Source: Deltaproteobacteria bacterium (lineage in GTDB: Bacteria; Myxococcota_A; UBA796; GCA-2862545). From it: a stretch of DNA of 64,000 nt. The translations under genes were made by a program, and so were the position numbers. The notes under the pieces were generated by a model that was given only the letters and a program-made list of their open reading frames with translations, ran no database searches and was not told where the DNA came from. Position 1 is the first letter of the stretch, and each line of letters starts with the position of its first letter. Positions 42,867 through 52,159 of this stretch are shown in pieces. The stretch covers positions 1 through 64,000 of the forward strand of contig SBGP01000095.1 in NCBI GenBank assembly GCA_006226595.1. Reading direction: 5' to 3'.

Positions 42867-43814
42867 ATGGAGCCCTCGGACGGGTTCGAAGCCTTCGTCG
42901 CCGCGTACGAAGCGGGCAGCATCACCGGGGGGGCCGAGCGGCTGGGCATCCCGCGAGCCACGCTGTCTCGCCAGCTGTCTCGGCTCGAGGCGCGTCTCGG
43001 CGTACGCCTCGTGCACCGCGACACCCGGCGTTTCGACCCCACGGAGGCCGGCCAGGAGCTGTACGAGCGGGCCCGCCGCATCGTCGCCGAGAGCCGTGAA
43101 GCGCTCGAGGCCGTGCGCCGCAACGACGACGTGCCCCGCGGCCTGCTGCGGGTGAGCGTGCCCCCCTCCTCGGCCGATCCAGCCTTCTCGCTGATGCTCG
43201 TAGAGTTCGCGCGCCAGTGGCCCGAGGTCCGCATGGAAGTCCACGCGAGCTCGCAACACGTCGACCTCAAGGCCGGCCGCTTCGACGTCGCCCTGCGCGC
43301 CGGCGTGCTCCGCGACCCGGACCTCATCGCCCGCGTGCTGGTCGAGACCCACGTGGCGCTGGTCGCCGCCCCGGCCTACCTCGCGCGCCGCGGCACCCCG
43401 ACACACCCGGACCAGCTCGCGGATCACGACCTGCTCGTCGGCTTCGACGGCGGCATCGTGCCCTCTCGTCGGTGGCCCCTGCTCGACGGCGGGTTCGTGG
43501 CCATCGAGGGGCACCTTGCCTCGAACGACATCGACCTGATCAAGGCCGCCGCCATCGACGCGCACGGCCTGGCCATGCTGCCCGCGCTGGTGTGCGTCGA
43601 CGAGCTCCGCGCCGGCCAGCTGGTCCCCGTGCTCACCGACCAGGTGGGCCTCCACAGCACACTGGCACTCGTGTACCCGGAGCGTGCCTACCTGCTCCCC
43701 AAGGTGCGGGCCTTCGTGGATCACGTCGTCCGCTGGTCCGCCTCCTCGGCCCTCACCGACCGCCTGGAAGCCATCGCCGCCTGCCGACAAGGCCGTGAGC
43801 ACGGGGGCGCTTAA
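42867..43814 (+). CDS. LysR family transcriptional regulator
   Basis: A 315-residue regulator. The winged helix is at residues 5-60 with FEAFVAAYEAGSITGGAERL and ATLSRQLSRLEARLGVRLVHRDTRR. The effector domain starts about 90 (GLLRVSVPPSSADPAF). It belongs to the CrgA-like subgroup by its SRQLSRLE and SVP sequences. Start chosen at the ATG at 42867 with AAGAGG at good distance; longer starts would run into the operator. The next gene follows after 30 bases in the same frame. Confidence 0.9.
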   Translation: MEPSDGFEAFVAAYEAGSITGGAERLGIPRATLSRQLSRLEARLGVRLVHRDTRRFDPTEAGQELYERARRIVAESREALEAVRRNDDVPRGLLRVSVPPSSADPAFSLMLVEFARQWPEVRMEVHASSQHVDLKAGRFDVALRAGVLRDPDLIARVLVETHVALVAAPAYLARRGTPTHPDQLADHDLLVGFDGGIVPSRRWPLLDGGFVAIEGHLASNDIDLIKAAAIDAHGLAMLPALVCVDELRAGQLVPVLTDQVGLHSTLALVYPERAYLLPKVRAFVDHVVRWSASSALTDRLEAIAACRQGREHGGA

Positions 43815-43844
43815 CCGCACGCACCCGCCGGTCACCCCAGGTAC

Positions 43845-46800
43845 GTGCTGTTCTTCCTCGCCATCACCGCCCACGCCATGGACCTCGTCGAGGTCCGCTA
43901 CGAGGTCGCCGTGGACGGGCCCCTTGCCGAGGTGGTGGTCGCGCAGACCTTCGAGAACCGCAGCGGACGGCCCATCGAAGAGGTGTACGCGTTTCCCCTC
44001 CACGAGCAGGCCGCCGTCGATGGCATGCGCATCGAGATCGGCACGCGCATCGTGCAGGGTGAGGTCCACGAGCGGCAACGCGCGACCGCCGCCTACGATC
44101 AGGCCGTCGCACAGGGCCACACCGCGGCGCTGACGACGCAGGACCGCCCGAACCTGTTCGCGCAGCGCGTCGGCAACATCCCGCCCGGTGAGAAGGTCAC
44201 GGTGCGCATGCGCGTCGTGCAGCCCGTGCCCTACGTCGACGGCGAGTACGAACTGGTCCTGCCCCTCGTGGCCGGACCGCGCTTCGTGTCCACCGCTCGC
44301 TACGATCGCGGCGAACCCCTGTTCGCACAGCCCCTCGCCGGTCCCACCCACGCGAGCATCGACGTGGAGATCGCCAGCGCCGTGCCCTTCGTGCGCTTCG
44401 AGAGCAGCCACGAGCTCGACCTCGCCGCCAGCGGCGACACGGCGTGGGCCCAGACCGCGGAGGTGCCGCTCGATCGCGACTTCACCCTGCGGTGGCAGGT
44501 GGCCAGCGAGCAGCCGCAGGCCGGGCTCTATGTCGACGAGGGCCACGCGCTCATCGCCCTGGAGCCGCCTCCCGCCGTGCCCCGCCACCGCGAGGTGCCC
44601 AGGGAGTGGATCTTCGTCATCGACCAGTCGGGCTCGATGAGCGGCCAGCCCATGGCGCTGGTGAAGCAGGCGGCGCAGGCCCTGCTCGACACCGCGGACG
44701 GCCGCGACAGTCTGCGCATCGTCCGCTTCGGGAGCACCGTGGAGGCCGATCTGCGCGCTCACCCGCTGGTGCCCGAGACGCAGGCGCGTGCACGGGCCAC
44801 CCTCGACGCCCTCGCGCCCGGCGGCGGGACCTATCTGCTCGAGGGCGTGCGCGAGGCGCTGCGCACCCGCGACGACCCGATCCGCGAGCGGACCATCGTG
44901 TTCATGAGCGACGGGCTGATCGCCGACGAGCGCGCGGTGCTCGCGACCATTGCCGACGAGCTCGTTGACGCGCGCCTGTTCGTGCTGGCCGTGGGCCCTC
45001 TGCCCAACCGCTGGCTGCTCGCCGAGATGGCGCGCTTCGGAGGCGGACTGGCGGCGTGGATCGAGCCGGGCGACGACCCCCGCGCGGTCGTGGAGGACTT
45101 CGTCGACCGCATCGACGAGCCCGTGCTCACCGACATCTCCGTGGACTGGGGAGACTGGGAGGTCGACGGCCCCTGGCCGAGCCGCCTGCCTGCCCTGTAC
45201 GCGGGACAGCCGCTGCTCACCGGCGCGCGCGTTCGTCGCCAGGGCACGACCCCCGTCGCCGTCCGAGGCTGGACCGGCGAGGGTCCGTTCGAGGCCCTGC
45301 TCACACCCGTCGACGCCGCATCGGAGCGCTCGGTCGCGAGCACGTGGGCCCGCCAGACCATCGCCGAGCTCGAGCGCGACCAGGTGTGGGGCGACACCCC
45401 CGAGCTCGCCGCGCGCATCCTCGACACGAGCCTCGAGTACCAGGTGCTCTCCCGCTACACCGCGTTCCTGGCGATTGCCGAAGGCGAGATCGAACGCCAG
45501 GCCGAGATGGCGAAGCGCCGCGTGATCAAGACGCGACAGAGCCTGAGCCACGACGACGTCATCGAGGTCGTTGCCAAGCGCCGTGCGGTCGACGTGGAGG
45601 CGGTCGAGGCGGGCACGGTGCTCACACGCGAGGTCCTGCAGCGCATTCCCGCCGGGCGCGACTACCAGTCGGCCGTGCAGATCGCCGCGGGGGTGAGCTC
45701 GAACCCGAACCTCGGCAGCAGCGCGAGCAACGAGAACACCTACCTGCTCGACGGCGTGTCGATCACCGACCCCGTCACCGGCACGTTCTCGCTGAACTTC
45801 AACTTCGACGGCATCGAGCAGGTCGACGTATTCACCGCCGGCATCCCGGTCGAGGTGCCCGGCGCCACGCGCGTGGTCGAGGTGGTCACGCGGAGCGGGA
45901 CAAACCGGCTCGAGGCCAGCGCCGAGGTCTCCCAGGGCCTGCGCTCCGACCCGTCGCTGCGGGTCGGCTACGGCGGCCTCGCCGTGGGAGGACCGCTCAT
46001 CCGCGACCGCATGTGGCTGCGCGGCACCTACCACTTCGACCACTCGGCCATCGCGGGACGGCAGTTCTCCGGGCATCGCGGCACCGCCAAGCTGACCACT
46101 CAGCTGAACGCAGCGCACCGCCTCTCGCTCACCGGCGCCTTCGATCTGGCCGAGGTCCGCGGCGACGTGGACGTGCATCAAGACAGCGGACTCGGCACCT
46201 TCCGTTGGCAGTGGTTCATGTCGCCCGACGCGAACGTGCAGACCTCCGCCAGCGTGCAGCGCCTGGTCCTCGACGACGAGTGGCGCACCCGGCGACAGCT
46301 GCGCACCGGGCTCGTCGCCTTCGTCGGCAAGCACGACCTCGGCTTCGGCGCCGACCTCGAAGACCTCTCCTGGAAGCTCGACGCGGCCCGCGCCGAGTCC
46401 TGGCTGGGCATCCCGGTGGCCGCGCAGGGCGGGAGCACGCGCGTCGGCCTGTACGCGAGCGAGAACTGGGTCCTGGGACGCGGCTTCGTCCGGGGGGGCG
46501 TGCGCACGGACCTCACGCTGGGGCGCGCACACGTCGCGCCACAGCTGTACGTCGGGCTCAACCCGACCCACAAGAGCAAGCTCGCGCTCGGCGCGGCGCG
46601 CCGCTTCGGGCACCTCGGGCTGGTCAGCGCCGAGGTCGCACCCGAGCTCGGTCTATCGCGCGTGGACGAGGTCCTCGCGCTCGCCGAAGCGGAGCTGGCC
46701 GAAGACCTGGCGCTGAGCCTGTCGGGCACGTGGCGGGACCACTCGCGCATCCCCGCGGTGGGAGGAACGCGAACCCGATTGTCCGCCCTCGCGAGCGAGG

Positions 46801-47261
46801 TGGTGCTCCGCAAGGTGCAGAGCCGACGATGGTTCGCCGAGATCAGCTGGCGCACGGTGCACCGCATGGTCGAGCCCGGCGAGACCCTGCTCTACGACGG
46901 CAGCCTCGACGCCTTCCGCCATCGACTTCGCGGCGTGGCGACCTGGGACCTGCCCACCGAACCCTGGCGCGTCCGTCTCGGCGTGAGCGGCAGCGTGAGT
47001 GCCGTGCCGCTGGGAGTGGTCCGTCCGGACCCGGTGACCGGCGTCATCCCCAACGATGGACGCTGGACCGGCGGGGTTCGCCTGTCCCAGGGCGTCGACC
47101 TGCGACGACGACGCCAGCTATGGCTCGATCTCGAGGGGCAGTACTTCTCGCTCCTCGACAATGTCCCCCGCGGCACGTGGATCGCCGCACAGCGCGCCCT
47201 TCCCCTGGTTCGTGGATACGAAGGCTTGCGCTGGCAGGCCACCGTCCGCTTCGAACTCTGA
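43845..47261 (+). CDS. VIT-VWA protein fused to a TonB-dependent receptor-like plug and barrel
   Basis: An 1138-residue chain of unusual layout. Residues 10-130: VIT domain (VAQTFENRSGRPIEEVYAFP, YDQAVAQGHTAALT). Residues 250-430: von Willebrand A domain with intact MIDAS (VIDQSGSMSG, then Thr/Asp positions downstream). From about 570, VIEVVAKRRAVD and QRIPAGRDYQSAVQIAAGVS, NTYLLDGVSITDPVTG and VVEVVTRSGTN mark a TonB-dependent receptor plug of the Oar kind; beta strands fill 690-1138. The leader MLFFLAITAHA is very short and lacks a basic start, and the end is RFEL rather than aromatic. GTG start; no upstream in-frame alternative. It may be cotranscribed with LysR. Confidence 0.8.
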   Translation: MLFFLAITAHAMDLVEVRYEVAVDGPLAEVVVAQTFENRSGRPIEEVYAFPLHEQAAVDGMRIEIGTRIVQGEVHERQRATAAYDQAVAQGHTAALTTQDRPNLFAQRVGNIPPGEKVTVRMRVVQPVPYVDGEYELVLPLVAGPRFVSTARYDRGEPLFAQPLAGPTHASIDVEIASAVPFVRFESSHELDLAASGDTAWAQTAEVPLDRDFTLRWQVASEQPQAGLYVDEGHALIALEPPPAVPRHREVPREWIFVIDQSGSMSGQPMALVKQAAQALLDTADGRDSLRIVRFGSTVEADLRAHPLVPETQARARATLDALAPGGGTYLLEGVREALRTRDDPIRERTIVFMSDGLIADERAVLATIADELVDARLFVLAVGPLPNRWLLAEMARFGGGLAAWIEPGDDPRAVVEDFVDRIDEPVLTDISVDWGDWEVDGPWPSRLPALYAGQPLLTGARVRRQGTTPVAVRGWTGEGPFEALLTPVDAASERSVASTWARQTIAELERDQVWGDTPELAARILDTSLEYQVLSRYTAFLAIAEGEIERQAEMAKRRVIKTRQSLSHDDVIEVVAKRRAVDVEAVEAGTVLTREVLQRIPAGRDYQSAVQIAAGVSSNPNLGSSASNENTYLLDGVSITDPVTGTFSLNFNFDGIEQVDVFTAGIPVEVPGATRVVEVVTRSGTNRLEASAEVSQGLRSDPSLRVGYGGLAVGGPLIRDRMWLRGTYHFDHSAIAGRQFSGHRGTAKLTTQLNAAHRLSLTGAFDLAEVRGDVDVHQDSGLGTFRWQWFMSPDANVQTSASVQRLVLDDEWRTRRQLRTGLVAFVGKHDLGFGADLEDLSWKLDAARAESWLGIPVAAQGGSTRVGLYASENWVLGRGFVRGGVRTDLTLGRAHVAPQLYVGLNPTHKSKLALGAARRFGHLGLVSAEVAPELGLSRVDEVLALAEAELAEDLALSLSGTWRDHSRIPAVGGTRTRLSALASEVVLRKVQSRRWFAEISWRTVHRMVEPGETLLYDGSLDAFRHRLRGVATWDLPTEPWRVRLGVSGSVSAVPLGVVRPDPVTGVIPNDGRWTGGVRLSQGVDLRRRRQLWLDLEGQYFSLLDNVPRGTWIAAQRALPLVRGYEGLRWQATVRFEL

Positions 47262-47348
47262 GGGGCCGCGCCCCTCGATCCTCCAAGCATCGAGAACCCG
47301 CCTGCAAACCCCACGGCTGTGGTGTCGGCAACGCGTCGAAGCGTTTGC

Positions 47349-47354
47349 TACGCT
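47349..47354 (+). promoter_or_regulatory. -10 element of leaderless TPR gene
   Basis: TACGCT six bases before the ATG at 47361; no ribosome site. Confidence 0.5.
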
Positions 47355-47360
47355 GCCGCC

Positions 47361-48245
47361 ATGAGCATCCGCGACAAGATTCATCGAGGCTGGGACGACC
47401 ACGCTGACGACGCCGCCGGCGTGTGGGCGACCCTCGCAGAGCTGGACCCCGCCACCCCGGGGGAGCTGTTCCAGCTCGCCGCCCTGACCGCGCACGTCGG
47501 GGGGGATCACCTCGGCGACTGGACGGGTGCCCTCGCGCGCCTCGATGCCCTGCGGACACACGCACACTTCGATCGCGACAGCGACGAGGGGCGCGGCGTG
47601 CGGCGACTCATGGCCAGCCTGCACCTGTGCGCCGGCGACCCGACGTCCGCAGACGCGGCCATTGCCGACGCCGCCACCGAGCACCAGCCCGAGCCCATGG
47701 TCCGCGCCCGCGTGCTCGCCGTGTCCGCCTCGGCCTGGTGCGGTCACCGCCAGGTCAACCAGGCGACGAAGGCCCTCGACCAGGCGGTCGAGCTCGCCGG
47801 AGAGCAGCCCCCCGCCGCGGTGGCCCGCGCCCTCGCCGTGACCGCCAACAATCTCGCGGCGGACCTCGCGGAGCAAGACGTCCGCTCCCCCACCGAAGAG
47901 GGCCTCATGCTGCGCGCCGCGGTGATGTCGCGTCGCTACTGGGCCATGGTCGGGACCTGGGAGAACCTGCGCATCGCCGAGGTTCGTCTCGCAGAGTGCC
48001 ACCTGGCGGCTCGCCAGCCGCAGACGGCGAGGATGCACGTCCAGAACGCCCTGGCGCTGGTCGACGCCCACGGAGGCACCGAGGGCGACCGCTTCTTCGC
48101 GCTCGTCGCCGGCGTGCGGGTCCACCGCGCGCTCGAGGCGCACACCGAGGCCGACGCACTGCTCGCCCGCGCCCGCGACGCGGTCGCCCACACGACGGAC
48201 GGGATGCGGCCGTGGTGCGAGAAGGCCCTGGCTGACCTCGGCTGA
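47361..48245 (+). CDS. TPR-like helical protein
   Basis: A 294-residue soluble protein made of helix pairs, for example GRWDDHADDAAGVWATLAEL-type and QVNQATKALDQAVELAGEQPP, AEVRLAECHLAARQPQTARM. Repeats of about 35-40 residues indicate a TPR or similar solenoid, probably an adaptor. No catalytic residues. The start is the ATG at 47361, supported by the adjacent -10, not the upstream in-frame TTG/GTG options. Confidence 0.6.
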   Translation: MSIRDKIHRGWDDHADDAAGVWATLAELDPATPGELFQLAALTAHVGGDHLGDWTGALARLDALRTHAHFDRDSDEGRGVRRLMASLHLCAGDPTSADAAIADAATEHQPEPMVRARVLAVSASAWCGHRQVNQATKALDQAVELAGEQPPAAVARALAVTANNLAADLAEQDVRSPTEEGLMLRAAVMSRRYWAMVGTWENLRIAEVRLAECHLAARQPQTARMHVQNALALVDAHGGTEGDRFFALVAGVRVHRALEAHTEADALLARARDAVAHTTDGMRPWCEKALADLG

Positions 48246-48305
48246 GGACACACCGTTCGCGTGTCACATCTCCACGCCTCGCAGTACATCGAGGAGGGAG
48301 GTTCC

Positions 48306-49217
48306 ATGCGCACCCTCGTGTTCCTGTCGCTGGTCGCCTGCGCCAGCGCCGACTCCAGCGCCGGTGAGGTCGCAAAGAGCGCCGCATCCACGGGATTCTG
48401 GGACCACTGGGGGGACGGCCAGGCCGAGCTCGCGGGCTACGCCCTGGTCCAGCCCCGCTACGGCGAGCTGCGGCAAGGCACCGCCGTACACGTGACGGTG
48501 ACCGAGGACTTCACCCGCGGCGACCGGGTCAAGTCGGAGGGCGGACACGGCGACGAGTACCCGGTGGTCAAGCTCAACGCCGTGCGGGACTTCCAGACCG
48601 GCATCTACGACTACAACCTGCTGACCTCCGTGTTCCTGCCGCTCGACGGCTCGATGCCGCGCGGCCAGCCGACCAAGCTCTCGTTCTCGGGCCAGGAGTG
48701 GTGCGGCCACGTGTACGACCAGCTCATCGTCGACCCGGGCAAGGCCCAGTGGACCGGACACAGCTACTTCGACGGCGAGGCTGACCGCACGAAGGGCATG
48801 AGCGTCCCCGAGGATGCGGTGTTCGAGGACGCCATGCCACTGCTCGGACGGGACCTCGCGGGCCGCGTCGTCGGGCCGGGCGAGTCGGTCGAAGTGCCAT
48901 GGCTGCGCGCGATGCTCGACCATCGCTTCGCTCACGAGCCCCTGGCCCTGACCACCGCGACGCTCACCCGGAGCACAGGAACGCGCGAGCTCACCGTCCC
49001 CGCAGGCACGTTCACGGTGTACGACCTCACCGCGACCCTCGCCGACGGCTCTTCCACCACCTGGTCCTTCGAGCAGGCGGCGCCACACCGGCTGATCGCC
49101 TGGCAAGGCAGCGACGGCGAAGCGGGCAAGCTCACGGGAAGCGTGCGCGACCCGTACTGGGCGCATCACGGCAACGCCGACGCCAAGCTGCGGGAAGCCC
49201 TGAACCTGCCCGAGTGA
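48306..49217 (+). CDS. Lipoprotein of unknown function
   Basis: A 303-residue protein with signal MRTLVFLSLVAC followed by ASADSS, a lipobox. The mature part contains WDHWGDGQAELAGYALVQPR, a predicted beta-rich body with FTVYDLTATLADGSSTTWSF and a last segment AWQGSDGEAGKLTGSVRDPY; the latter pattern recalls DUF3108-like proteins but I would not assign it. GGAGGGAGG precedes the ATG. The stop abuts the convergent PHP gene stop without a spare base. Confidence 0.65.
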   Translation: MRTLVFLSLVACASADSSAGEVAKSAASTGFWDHWGDGQAELAGYALVQPRYGELRQGTAVHVTVTEDFTRGDRVKSEGGHGDEYPVVKLNAVRDFQTGIYDYNLLTSVFLPLDGSMPRGQPTKLSFSGQEWCGHVYDQLIVDPGKAQWTGHSYFDGEADRTKGMSVPEDAVFEDAMPLLGRDLAGRVVGPGESVEVPWLRAMLDHRFAHEPLALTTATLTRSTGTRELTVPAGTFTVYDLTATLADGSSTTWSFEQAAPHRLIAWQGSDGEAGKLTGSVRDPYWAHHGNADAKLREALNLPE

Positions 49218-50045
49218 TCAGGCGGCGGCGAGCGCCTCGAGGAAGTCCTTGAGCTCGTGCTTGCGCACCGAGTGCAGGCCGAGGTCCTGGGGACGCGCCC
49301 AACCATGCCAGTCGCTGCCACCGGTGGCGAACAGGCCCAGGCGCTGGCAGGCCTTCTTGTAGGTGCGCCGCGCGGTGCGGTTGAGTCCGGGCCGCAGCGC
49401 TTCGACACCCTGGAGGCCCGCGGCCGCGAAGGTCTCGATGTAGCGCGTGAAGGCGTCCAGCGGCGGGTGGGCCCACGAGGTGACCCCCCCGAAGCCGCGT
49501 GCGATGCGAATCGCGTCCACAAAAGGAAGGTCGAGCTGCGGAACCTTGCCGTGCTCGGCGCGGAGATAGCGGGAGAAGGCGTCCCCGATGTTGTCCGCCC
49601 GCCCGTCGCGCACGAGCGCCTGAGCCAGGTGGAAGCGGGTCACCGCGCGTTCGCCTCGCCAGGCGGCGTCATCCGGGCCCTCCCCGACCATGCCGAGGTT
49701 GGACAGCGCGGTCTCGTAGCGCGCCGCGCGGCCCTTGATCTGGCTGGTGCAGAAGTCGCGGAAGCCCTGCTGCACCGGACCCGGGAAGTACACGAGCAGG
49801 TGGAACTCCTGGCCCTCGTGCTGTCCGGTGACTTCGGCGCCGGCGATGAGCATCAGCTCCTTGCCGTCGATGCGTCGCATCTCCGTGTCGAGGTCGCCGA
49901 CGAGATCGTGATCGGTGATCGCCACGGCGTCGAGGCGAGCCGCCACGCAGCGCTCGAGCACTTCGTCGAGCGGAAACGCGCCATCCGACCGCGTTGTGTG
50001 AAGGTGCAGGTCGAAGCGGGCGCCAGGCTTGAGCTTGTCGATCAT
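49218..50045 (-). CDS. PHP-domain phosphoesterase (TrpH/YciV-like)
   Basis: A 275-residue PHP enzyme. Metal ligands are seen in FDLHLHTTRSDGAFP, AITDHDLVG, and later SWAHPP and GGSDWHG. The length and order match the TrpH/YciV group, whose E. coli member trims RNA 5' ends (RNase AM) and dephosphorylates 3',5'-bisphosphonucleotides. Which substrate this one uses is not visible. The ATG at 50045 follows GAGGACGCGGCC; a strong promoter lies just upstream. Confidence 0.85.
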   Translation of the reverse strand: MIDKLKPGARFDLHLHTTRSDGAFPLDEVLERCVAARLDAVAITDHDLVGDLDTEMRRIDGKELMLIAGAEVTGQHEGQEFHLLVYFPGPVQQGFRDFCTSQIKGRAARYETALSNLGMVGEGPDDAAWRGERAVTRFHLAQALVRDGRADNIGDAFSRYLRAEHGKVPQLDLPFVDAIRIARGFGGVTSWAHPPLDAFTRYIETFAAAGLQGVEALRPGLNRTARRTYKKACQRLGLFATGGSDWHGWARPQDLGLHSVRKHELKDFLEALAAA

Positions 50046-50066
50046 GGCCGCGTCCTCGGATCGGGG

Positions 50067-50095
50067 AACGTACGCAACGCGCTTTGACACGTCAA
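50067..50095 (-). promoter_or_regulatory. Sigma70-type promoter for the PHP gene
   Basis: On the minus strand TTGACG (50090-50095), 17-base spacer, TACGTT (50067-50072). Best promoter match in the window. Confidence 0.7.
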
Positions 50096-50163
50096 CAGCC
50101 GAAAGGGTCCGCACCGTCCCACGCAGGCCCCGAGCGGGTCCGCGGGCACCGTGCGAATGACCC

Positions 50164-51630
50164 CTACAGGCGCCACGTGTGCACTTCGGCTTCGAGATCG
50201 ACCGACAGGCGGCGAGCGAGGGTCTCGAGAGGATCGCTGCTCGCCGAGGCCTCGGCGATGAGCGGCTCGAGCGCTGGCCATTCCCGGCGGGTCGACGCGA
50301 GGAGCACGCCCTTCCCGGTGGTGTGGACGCGGTAGCCGCCGTCGCCGGTTGCCCACTCGGCCTTGTCGGCGGCGGAGGCGGAGGCATGGAGTACGGCGAG
50401 GCCCTGACCATCGTCGCGGATCACGAGCACGCGCTCGTCCTCTTCGACGTCGAAGGTCGCCCACACGCCACCACGGGCGGGGGTGAACTGGACGCGCTCG
50501 CTGCCGTCACGGACGTCCGGACGGAGCCAGGCGAGCATCGCCACCGCCGCGAGCGCCACGGTCAGACCCGTTCCCATCCACGCGCGACCGGCCGAAGGCG
50601 GCTCGGGAAGTGCCGCGGGCAGCTCGCCCATGCCCTCGACGGTGCCCCACGCGCGGGAGCGCACGACATCGCGGGCCTGCTGGGCAAGCGGTCCGAGGAG
50701 GCCGTGCTGGGACCACCGGCCGGGGCCCTCGAGACGCGCCACGCGAAGCAGCTCACGCGGGGGCGAAGCGACCTCGGCGGCGAGGATGAGCAGCGCACGC
50801 ACCTCCTCCTCGCGCTCGGCATCGAGCAGGAGCAGGTCCTCGTCCACGGGGAACAGCGGAACGTCGGCCTCGGCGACGAGCGCCGCGCGATGGTGACGAC
50901 CATCCGGGTGAAAGTGCACGGCCAGGACGTCGACAGTCTGCGAGGGGCGCGCCCCGAGCTTCGGCGGCACGAGGTCCGCCGTCGTGAGCACGCCACCGCG
51001 GAGCAGGCGATTGGCGCGGTCGCAGCGCGCACAGCGGCGCAGGTGCGGGTCGTGCAAGCCCTCGAGGATCTCGTGAAGCGGTGGGCACGGCCCGAGCGAG
51101 AATGCGGCAAGCCTTCGGAGCAGCCCATCCACGCGGTCGGCGCCCCAGGTGTCGAGCGGGAGCCCGTCATCGCACGCGGCACGGCGCACGACCTCGCGCA
51201 GACCTCCGCGCGCGGCCTCGAGCGAGACCTGGTCGACGCGCATCATGCGCTCGAGCTGCGGCAGCCCGTGGCCGTCGGCGTAGTGGTAGCGAAGCAGGGC
51301 CGCGGACAGCGGGGTCAGCGACTGCTCGAGGGCCCGGCGCCAGCGTGGAGACAGGGGCATCTCCCCGTCCTGCAGCCAGCTCCCGCGGATGGGCGCGTTG
51401 CGCGCGCGAGCGACGAACTCGCGGGTCAGCGTCGCCGCACGGTCCTCGGCATGGGCCACCGGCGTGGTCGGCGACAGATGCAGGAGCACGTGGTCCCGCG
51501 CATCACGCAGCACTGCGGGACGCACGCGTGCGCCGCAGGCAAGCAGTTCCCAGGCAACCCGGATGGTGATGCCAGCCCAGCCACAGACAGCCACGTCCGT
51601 GGGCGGTGGAGGAGTCGAGATCGGCAGCAT
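50164..51630 (-). CDS. Membrane protein with sigma-region-4-like N domain and CxxC motif
   Basis: A 488-residue protein. Residues 97-150 (LTPLSAALLRYHYADGHGLP, then LEAARGGLREVVRRAA) resemble region 4 of myxobacterial sigma factors. A CxxC (Cys200, Cys203, RRCARCDRANRLL) follows, as in zinc anti-sigma factors or zf-CHC2 modules, then a mixed alpha/beta part and one membrane helix (GTGLTVALAAVAMLAWLRP) near 380, leaving about 95 residues outside. No region 2 is evident, so it may be a membrane-tethered regulator rather than a working sigma factor. A TATCCT at 51681-51686 could be the -10. Confidence 0.5.
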   Translation of the reverse strand: MLPISTPPPPTDVAVCGWAGITIRVAWELLACGARVRPAVLRDARDHVLLHLSPTTPVAHAEDRAATLTREFVARARNAPIRGSWLQDGEMPLSPRWRRALEQSLTPLSAALLRYHYADGHGLPQLERMMRVDQVSLEAARGGLREVVRRAACDDGLPLDTWGADRVDGLLRRLAAFSLGPCPPLHEILEGLHDPHLRRCARCDRANRLLRGGVLTTADLVPPKLGARPSQTVDVLAVHFHPDGRHHRAALVAEADVPLFPVDEDLLLLDAEREEEVRALLILAAEVASPPRELLRVARLEGPGRWSQHGLLGPLAQQARDVVRSRAWGTVEGMGELPAALPEPPSAGRAWMGTGLTVALAAVAMLAWLRPDVRDGSERVQFTPARGGVWATFDVEEDERVLVIRDDGQGLAVLHASASAADKAEWATGDGGYRVHTTGKGVLLASTRREWPALEPLIAEASASSDPLETLARRLSVDLEAEVHTWRL

Positions 51631-51856
51631 GAGGGGTGGAGGGGGGAGGGAGCGCGAGGCGCAGGGGGGAGGGTGCGGGCAGGATAACCCGAACTCCCCT
51701 GGTGTCTGCAAGTCCTTCGCTCCGTCCTGCGCAATTCGCGTTCGCCAACGGCCCCGAAGCGGACCAACGGCGCCCGCGGTCGTGCGCGGACTCCTCACCC
51801 TGCAAGATGCTCGTGCGAAGGCGACACACCGCGCGGCGCATTCCTCGCCTCGAGCG

Positions 51857-52012
51857 TCAGGCCGCGGCTTCGAAGTCCTCGGACGCGAGCTGCAGGAGCA
51901 GCTTGTTGACGCTTGCCGCCGCCGCCACCGAGGCCAGGTCCTCGTCGCCGTAGAGCGCGAGGTATTCCTCGTAGAACGCCGTGATCAGCTCGCCGAGTGC
52001 CAGAGTCGTCAT
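51857..52012 (-). CDS. 51-residue acidic helical peptide
   Basis: A small frame with a strong ribosome site (GCAGGAGGTCGAC before the ATG). The peptide MTTLALGELITAFYEEYLAL, then an Ala-rich middle and a short acidic end, is predicted helical. It lies downstream of the P450 gene on the same strand after 147 bases with a hairpin between. It could be a helper protein, an antitoxin-like peptide or a precursor peptide; nothing decides this. Confidence 0.5.
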   Translation of the reverse strand: MTTLALGELITAFYEEYLALYGDEDLASVAAAASVNKLLLQLASEDFEAAA

Positions 52013-52118
52013 GTCGACCTCCTGCGTAGAGGGTTTGCAAGCGCCATGCCGCTCAGCGCATTTCGCGAGAAATGCCCAGAACATCGACGCTCACATGGTT
52101 CTTTACGCAGATCTGGCC

Positions 52119-52134
52119 GTCCGATTCGTCGGAC
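52119..52134. terminator. Hairpin after the P450 gene
   Basis: GTCCGA-TTCG-TCGGAC, six-base perfect stem 25 bases past the P450 stop codon. On the minus strand the loop reads CGAA. Short and without T tract. Confidence 0.35.
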
Positions 52135-52159
52135 GATGTCTCAAATGCTGTACTGCGGT

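Noticed and set aside
42880-42895. GGTTCGAA resembling the T loop of a tRNA
   Set aside because: It lies in the helix-turn-helix coding region of LysR and no cloverleaf can be drawn. No tRNA found in the window.
42834-46613. 1259-codon open frame opposite LysR and the VIT-VWA receptor gene
   Set aside because: Antisense artefact; crosses two recognised genes and has no motif.
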